Shown piece by piece: positions 21,533-24,928 of a stretch of DNA of 24,928 nucleotides. Each line of letters starts with the position of its first letter. Position 1 is the stretch's first letter. Position numbers and translations under genes: made by a program. A model generated the notes under the pieces. It worked only from the letters and a program-made list of their open reading frames with translations. It searched no databases and was not told the origin of the DNA. Origin of the DNA: Actinomycetes bacterium (lineage in GTDB: Bacteria; Actinomycetota; Acidimicrobiia; Acidimicrobiales; UBA8190); contig JAJZYI010000009.1 in NCBI GenBank assembly GCA_021798135.1, forward strand, positions 1 through 24,928, given 5' to 3'.

Positions 21533-21898
21533 CTACCGGCGTTCGATGACCCGGCTGCCGCCCATGCTGCCGGGCCGCTGCCCGCGCCCCGTCGACCGCT
21601 GGCGGTTCTGCCGGGACATCGCCCGGCGCACGGCCCGGCTCTGCGCGCTGTCGGGATCGTTGCCCGTGACAAGGGCGGTCTCGATGACCTCGGCGCGCTT
21701 GGCCGGCGGCACCTTGGTCAGCTGGCGCTCCAGGCGCTGCAGCTCGGGCGGCAGCGTGCGGCCCTTCTTCCGGCTCTTCTCCATGTACCGCAGGATCCAC
21801 CGGCTGTACCGGCGGCGCATCCACGGCACGCGCGCCACCAGCTTGGTGAACGCCTGCTGGAACCGGTGCTGCCCGCGCTTCTTGGGCTTCTTCGCCAT
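21533..21898 (-). CDS. Small, strongly basic hypothetical protein
   Basis: This 121-residue protein starts at ATG 21898 with GGAGG five bases upstream. It begins MAKKPKKRGQHRFQQAFTKL and is rich in Arg/Lys throughout (WMRRRYSRWILRYMEKSRKKGR, RAMSRQNRQRSTGRGQR). Predominantly helical in the middle, it has no membrane segment or signal peptide. The composition suggests nucleic-acid binding, perhaps a nucleoid or RNA-associated protein, but no family is recognised. It is the nearest intact gene on the right side of the dif-like site. The flanks 21295-21532 and 21899-22132 contain no supported gene. Confidence 0.6.
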   Translation of the reverse strand: MAKKPKKRGQHRFQQAFTKLVARVPWMRRRYSRWILRYMEKSRKKGRTLPPELQRLERQLTKVPPAKRAEVIETALVTGNDPDSAQSRAVRRAMSRQNRQRSTGRGQRPGSMGGSRVIERR

Positions 21899-22132
21899 CG
21901 CAACCTCCGGTTCCAGGCTACCGCACCCCGGCACCGGGACCCTTCGCCCCGGAGCGTGGAGAACGTCGCTCCAGCAGGCGGCCGCGTTGCGGGTGCCGCT
22001 GCGCCGTCGAGCCCGGCGGGCGGGCCGGTCGCCCAGCCGGCCGCCGGCTCTGACCAGGTTCTCGCTGTTGGGAAGGTCGGGGCTTCACCTCGGGTCCCCT
22101 CGTGCCGATGAAGTGACGGGGCACCACGGAGG

Positions 22133-22345
22133 GTGCTGGCCAGGAGGTCGGGCGTGGCACGCGGATCTGGCGATGCGAGCCGAGCTGCACCAGGGGGGAG
22201 CACCGGTGCCGGGACATTGGACGAGCCGATCGCAGACGACGAGCTCGAGCAGCTCGTGGAGCGGGGACGGGCGCTCCTCTTCCTGCCCGGACCCCTGCGA
22301 GACGGGGGCGCGACACCGCTGGCCGGGCCGGTGCCCGGCTCCTGA
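22133..22345 (+). CDS. Doubtful small ORF, 70 residues
   Basis: This GTG-started frame contains a plausible stretch, DEPIADDELEQLVERG followed by RALLFLPGP. The first half is arginine/glycine-rich. GGAGG lies directly against the start, which is too close. It ends 7 bp before the next small ORF. No family is recognised; it may be spurious or start later. Confidence 0.28.
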   Translation: MLARRSGVARGSGDASRAAPGGSTGAGTLDEPIADDELEQLVERGRALLFLPGPLRDGGATPLAGPVPGS

Positions 22346-22352
22346 GGGACCC

Positions 22353-22727
22353 ATGCGCGCCTCGCCACGCACGACCGACGTCGCACCTCCCGCGTCCACG
22401 GTCGTGGTGTCGCTCGCCAGCAGGCGCCACGCGGAGGCCTCAGACGGGACGTTCCTGGCGCTCGAGGCGCTGGCCGGCGGCGACGGCATGGCACCGCGGT
22501 CGGTCCGGTCCGCCGCAGCACGACGGGCACCGTTGCGCCACGACGACCCCCACGGCCTGCGGCCGGCGCGCCAGCGCGCTTCGGCGTCGATCGTCCCGAT
22601 CAACGCCTCCCGCCGAGCCCGCGCTGCACGTCGGCGTGGCGCTGGGCTCACCGGACGTCTGCGCTCGGCCGTGGCCGTGCTCACGACCGCGCTCGCCCGC
22701 CGGTCGCCGGCGACGAGCCCGTCGTGA
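22353..22727 (+). CDS. Hypothetical Ala/Arg-rich protein, coupled to the next gene
   Basis: This 124-residue frame starts at ATG 22353 with GAGGGA four bases upstream. Its stop overlaps the start of the following gene in TGATG, which supports real translation. The composition is Ala/Arg/Ser-rich with the segment SDGTFLALEALAGGDGM. No domain, signal peptide or membrane helix is recognised. Codon usage is GC-biased but not decisive. Confidence 0.42.
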   Translation: MRASPRTTDVAPPASTVVVSLASRRHAEASDGTFLALEALAGGDGMAPRSVRSAAARRAPLRHDDPHGLRPARQRASASIVPINASRRARAARRRGAGLTGRLRSAVAVLTTALARRSPATSPS

Positions 22728-24169
22728 TGCGCCGCTCACGCCCGGATCCGACCGTCGCCATCCTCGACCGAGGCGACACGCCGCGGACCGGGCCGCCGCC
22801 TCCCACCGCGCAGGCAGCCGCCGCGCAGGCTCCGGGCGTGCCCGCTCCGCTCCCCGCCCCCGGCACCTTGGTCGGCCAGGCCCTGTCCAGCGCCGGCCTC
22901 GGCGCGGGCGCTCCCGGTGCGCCCTACACCGGTGCCGTGCCGACGCACGGCGGCACGCCACCGAACGGCCACGGTGCCAACGGCCACCCCTTCGCCACCA
23001 GCCACCCGGCCGGCAACGGGCAACCCGCCCCCACCGGCCACCCCTTCGCCACCAGCCACCCGGCCGGCAACGGGCAACCCGCCCCCACCGGCCACCCCTT
23101 CGCCACCAGCCACCCGGCCGGCAACGGGCAACCCGCCCCCACCGGCCACCCCTCTGCCAACGGCCACCCCGGCAGCCCCCAGCCCGCCCGCAGGGGCCTG
23201 CCGGGGCAACTTGCGCCAGGGCAGGGAGCGACGGGCGCCGCGGCCGTCCCCCGGTTCGCGCCCCCCGCAAGCCCGGCGGCGGCCTCCCCCCCGCCCCCGC
23301 CCCCGCCCCCGCCACGACCGCCCGCTCCGCCGGTGGCGCAGCCGACCCGCGGCCCGGCGGCTCCCACCCCGGTCCGGGGGGACGGCCTGTACGCCTTCGC
23401 CTCGGCCGCGACGTTCAACGGTGCCGTGCCGGAAGCCGGGTCCCCGCTCCCCGCGGCACCGGGCCCGCGCCCGCCAGAGCCGGCCGCCGCCCTCCCCGCG
23501 CCGGCCGGGCCGATCCCGGGCAGGCCGCCGCTGACGCCGTGGACCGGGGCGGCCCAGAGCCCGCCGCCGCTGTCCCTGCACCAGCCGCCGCCGCCGGTGC
23601 CTCCGGAGCCGTTCGGCGGCGCCCGCGCCGCCGCTACGGCGGCCATGCCCCGCACCGGCCTGGCCGGGTTCGACGACAACCCGTACCTCCTCGCCCACCG
23701 CAGCGCGGTGGGCGCGCCGCTCGCGCGCCGCCGCAGGCCCCGGCTGCGGGTCTCGTTCCGTATGGTCGCCGTCGTCGCCGTCCTGGCGGCGGGGTACGTG
23801 GTCTACCGGGTGCTCCACCCCTCGGCGCACCGGTCGCCGACCGCCGTGGCCATCGCCTTCTACACCAACCTGGAGCACGGCTCCTTCTCCGCTGCGGCGA
23901 GCGACGCCGAACCGGCCCAGCTGCCCGCCGCCACGGCAGGCGTCGTCACGCCACAGGTCCAGCAGTTCGTGCACCAGGCGCTCGGTCACCAGCTGGTCGA
24001 GGAGGGCACGACCACCCTGGACGGCTCCGAGACGATCGTCGTCCTGCGCGCCTGCCGAGCGAACCTGTCGTGCTCCCCGACGCTCGCCGTCCCGACGGTG
24101 CAGGTCGCCGGCGCCTGGTACGTGGACTGGTCCACCTGGCTTCAGGCCGTCCCCCCCGCCTCCGGCTGA
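22727..24169 (+). CDS. Proline-rich single-pass membrane protein with extracytoplasmic NTF2/DUF4878-like domain
   Basis: This 480-residue protein has about 340 cytoplasmic residues that are low-complexity: Pro/Ala/Gly, three 18-residue repeats and a run of nine prolines. A transmembrane helix near 347-366 (FRMVAVVAVLAAGYVVYRVL) is preceded by LARRRRPRLR. The outer domain of about 110 residues (SPTAVAIAFYTNLEHGSFSAAASDAEP ... AWYVDWSTWLQ) resembles the small lipoprotein-type DUF4878/NTF2-like fold. Such architecture is common in actinobacterial envelope proteins. A GTG three bases upstream (22724) could also start it. The final codons overlap the decayed transposase on the other strand. Confidence 0.72.
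   Translation: MRRSRPDPTVAILDRGDTPRTGPPPPTAQAAAAQAPGVPAPLPAPGTLVGQALSSAGLGAGAPGAPYTGAVPTHGGTPPNGHGANGHPFATSHPAGNGQPAPTGHPFATSHPAGNGQPAPTGHPFATSHPAGNGQPAPTGHPSANGHPGSPQPARRGLPGQLAPGQGATGAAAVPRFAPPASPAAASPPPPPPPPPRPPAPPVAQPTRGPAAPTPVRGDGLYAFASAATFNGAVPEAGSPLPAAPGPRPPEPAAALPAPAGPIPGRPPLTPWTGAAQSPPPLSLHQPPPPVPPEPFGGARAAATAAMPRTGLAGFDDNPYLLAHRSAVGAPLARRRRPRLRVSFRMVAVVAVLAAGYVVYRVLHPSAHRSPTAVAIAFYTNLEHGSFSAAASDAEPAQLPAATAGVVTPQVQQFVHQALGHQLVEEGTTTLDGSETIVVLRACRANLSCSPTLAVPTVQVAGAWYVDWSTWLQAVPPASG
22982..23143 (+). repeat. Three 54-bp in-frame tandem repeats
   Basis: Three identical 54-bp units encode GHPFATSHPAGNGQPAPT inside the proline-rich region of the membrane protein. DNA-level identity points to recent expansion, and length variation between strains is expected. 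Confidence 0.95.
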
Positions 24170-24928
24170 CCGCCTGAGCCTGGCTCCACCGATGCTTCGC
24201 AGCAGGCCACGGGGGGATTGTCGGGCGGGTTGCGGGGGGCTGGTCGGATCGGCGGGACGGTCAGGAGCTGGCTCGGGGCGTGGTCGCCCAGGGGTGGCAT
24301 GCGCTGGGCGAAGGCGTGCCAGGGAATGCCGGCTGCGGCCGCCCCCTCACCGAAGGGGTAGTCGACGGGCACCCACGCGTCCTCGGGGATGTCGGTGACG
24401 GCCCTGGCCAGTCCCTCGCGCATGCGGGCGCCGATCGAGAACCGGGCATCCCGACGACGGCAAGCCGCCACCACGTCGGCCTGGTAGAAGCCGGAGTCGG
24501 CCCGGACCACCACCTCGGTGGCAGCCGCCCGGGTGAGGCGGGCCGGCGTCTCGCCCGTGAAGCGGCCGGCCCCCGAGCCGTCGCTGGTCCACCCCCGGCG
24601 CAGGCGGGCGTGGACGACCTCGCCGCCTTCGGTGGCGGCGATCAGCGGGTGACAGCCACGTCGCCCGGTCCGCATCACCTGACGGGCACCGTCCTTTGCG
24701 AGGCCGTAGGTCTCGCACGGGGTCGAGTCGATGTCGACCACCTGCACGCCACCGCCCCGGCCGTCGGCCCAGGCCCGCGCGAGCAGCTCGCCGGCCACAG
24801 CGTCGAGCTGGCGGATGTGGCCGAGGGTCGGACCGCGCAGGAAGCTGCCGACCGTGGAGGGCGCAGCCGCCCGGTGACCGAGCACGGCGGCCGTCGACCC
24901 GGCGCGCGCCACGTCGAAGTCGTCGATG
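24142..24928 (-). pseudogene. Decayed IS1380-family transposase, cut by the window edge
   Basis: The frame is open through the right edge (the 5' part lies outside) and ends at 24142. IS1380 hallmarks are clear: VQVVDIDSTPCETYGLAKDG with the first catalytic Asp, GCHPLIAA, and VVVRADSGFYQADVVAA with the second catalytic Asp. After DAWVPVDYPFGEG the family normally has an AE(I/V)P segment with the third catalytic Glu. Here it reads AAAGIPWHAF, and the remaining roughly 150 residues are replaced by an unrelated proline-rich tail. The copy is therefore truncated and inactive. It abuts and overlaps by 28 bp the end of the proline-rich membrane protein gene. Terminal inverted repeats could not be identified. 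Confidence 0.82.

Noticed and set aside
21295..22111. Continuation of the ACP-like frame through to 22111
   Set aside because: It becomes Pro/Ala/Arg-rich and runs antisense over the basic-protein gene, which has a good ribosome-binding site.

Overview
The window comes from a very GC-rich actinobacterium. Evidence for this is the GC-dominated third codon positions, many GTG starts, GTGA/ATGA gene overlaps, secreted proteins with GYWEVAADG-type repeats (frequent in Acidimicrobiia) and an actinobacterial-type dif site. Acidimicrobiia or a close relative is the best guess, but this is inference.

Left part (1-8199, minus strand): a five-gene operon preceded by a compact cobalamin (B12) riboswitch. 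The riboswitch at 7460-7557 lies ahead of a large secreted alpha/alpha-toroid protein. Then come a secreted, C-terminally anchored protein, EcfT, a fused double-ATPase EcfA and an ECF S component. I read this as a corrinoid capture and uptake system in which toroid and anchored partner play a role like transcobalamin/intrinsic factor. The operon ends at a 23-bp tandem repeat that continues past the window edge.

Centre-left (8200-12890): a MarR repressor and 14-TM MFS exporter pair (plus strand) converges on a ClC chloride-transporter/MarR pair (minus strand). The two units overlap tail to tail by 95 bp.

Centre-right (13173-21294): an accessory cluster resembling nitric-oxide/iron-stress gene sets. 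It holds a winged-helix regulator with a Cys-rich C-terminus, a small Zn-ribbon protein, a CopD-like protein, a His-rich NnrS/COX1-like membrane protein, a DUF2249 protein, a hemerythrin-2xDUF2249 fusion, an AhpD-like protein and a MIP18/DUF59 Fe-S assembly factor with a 21-codon leader ORF. Most promoter regions here carry the rare tetranucleotide CTAG, often as dyads, which suggests one shared operator and regulon. An enoyl-CoA hydratase-like gene and a DUF488 gene sit inside the block.

Right part (21223-24928): a 28-bp dif-like XerCD site at 21223-21250 implies that the window spans the replication terminus or a dif-exploiting insertion. It lies at the broken end of a small ACP-like ORF. 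Beyond it are a very basic small protein, two doubtful small ORFs, a proline-rich single-TM protein and a decayed IS1380-family transposase running off the right edge. Minisatellite-like repeats (16, 23, 24, 27, 54, 66 and 129 bp periods) are scattered throughout. No rRNA, tRNA or CRISPR was seen.
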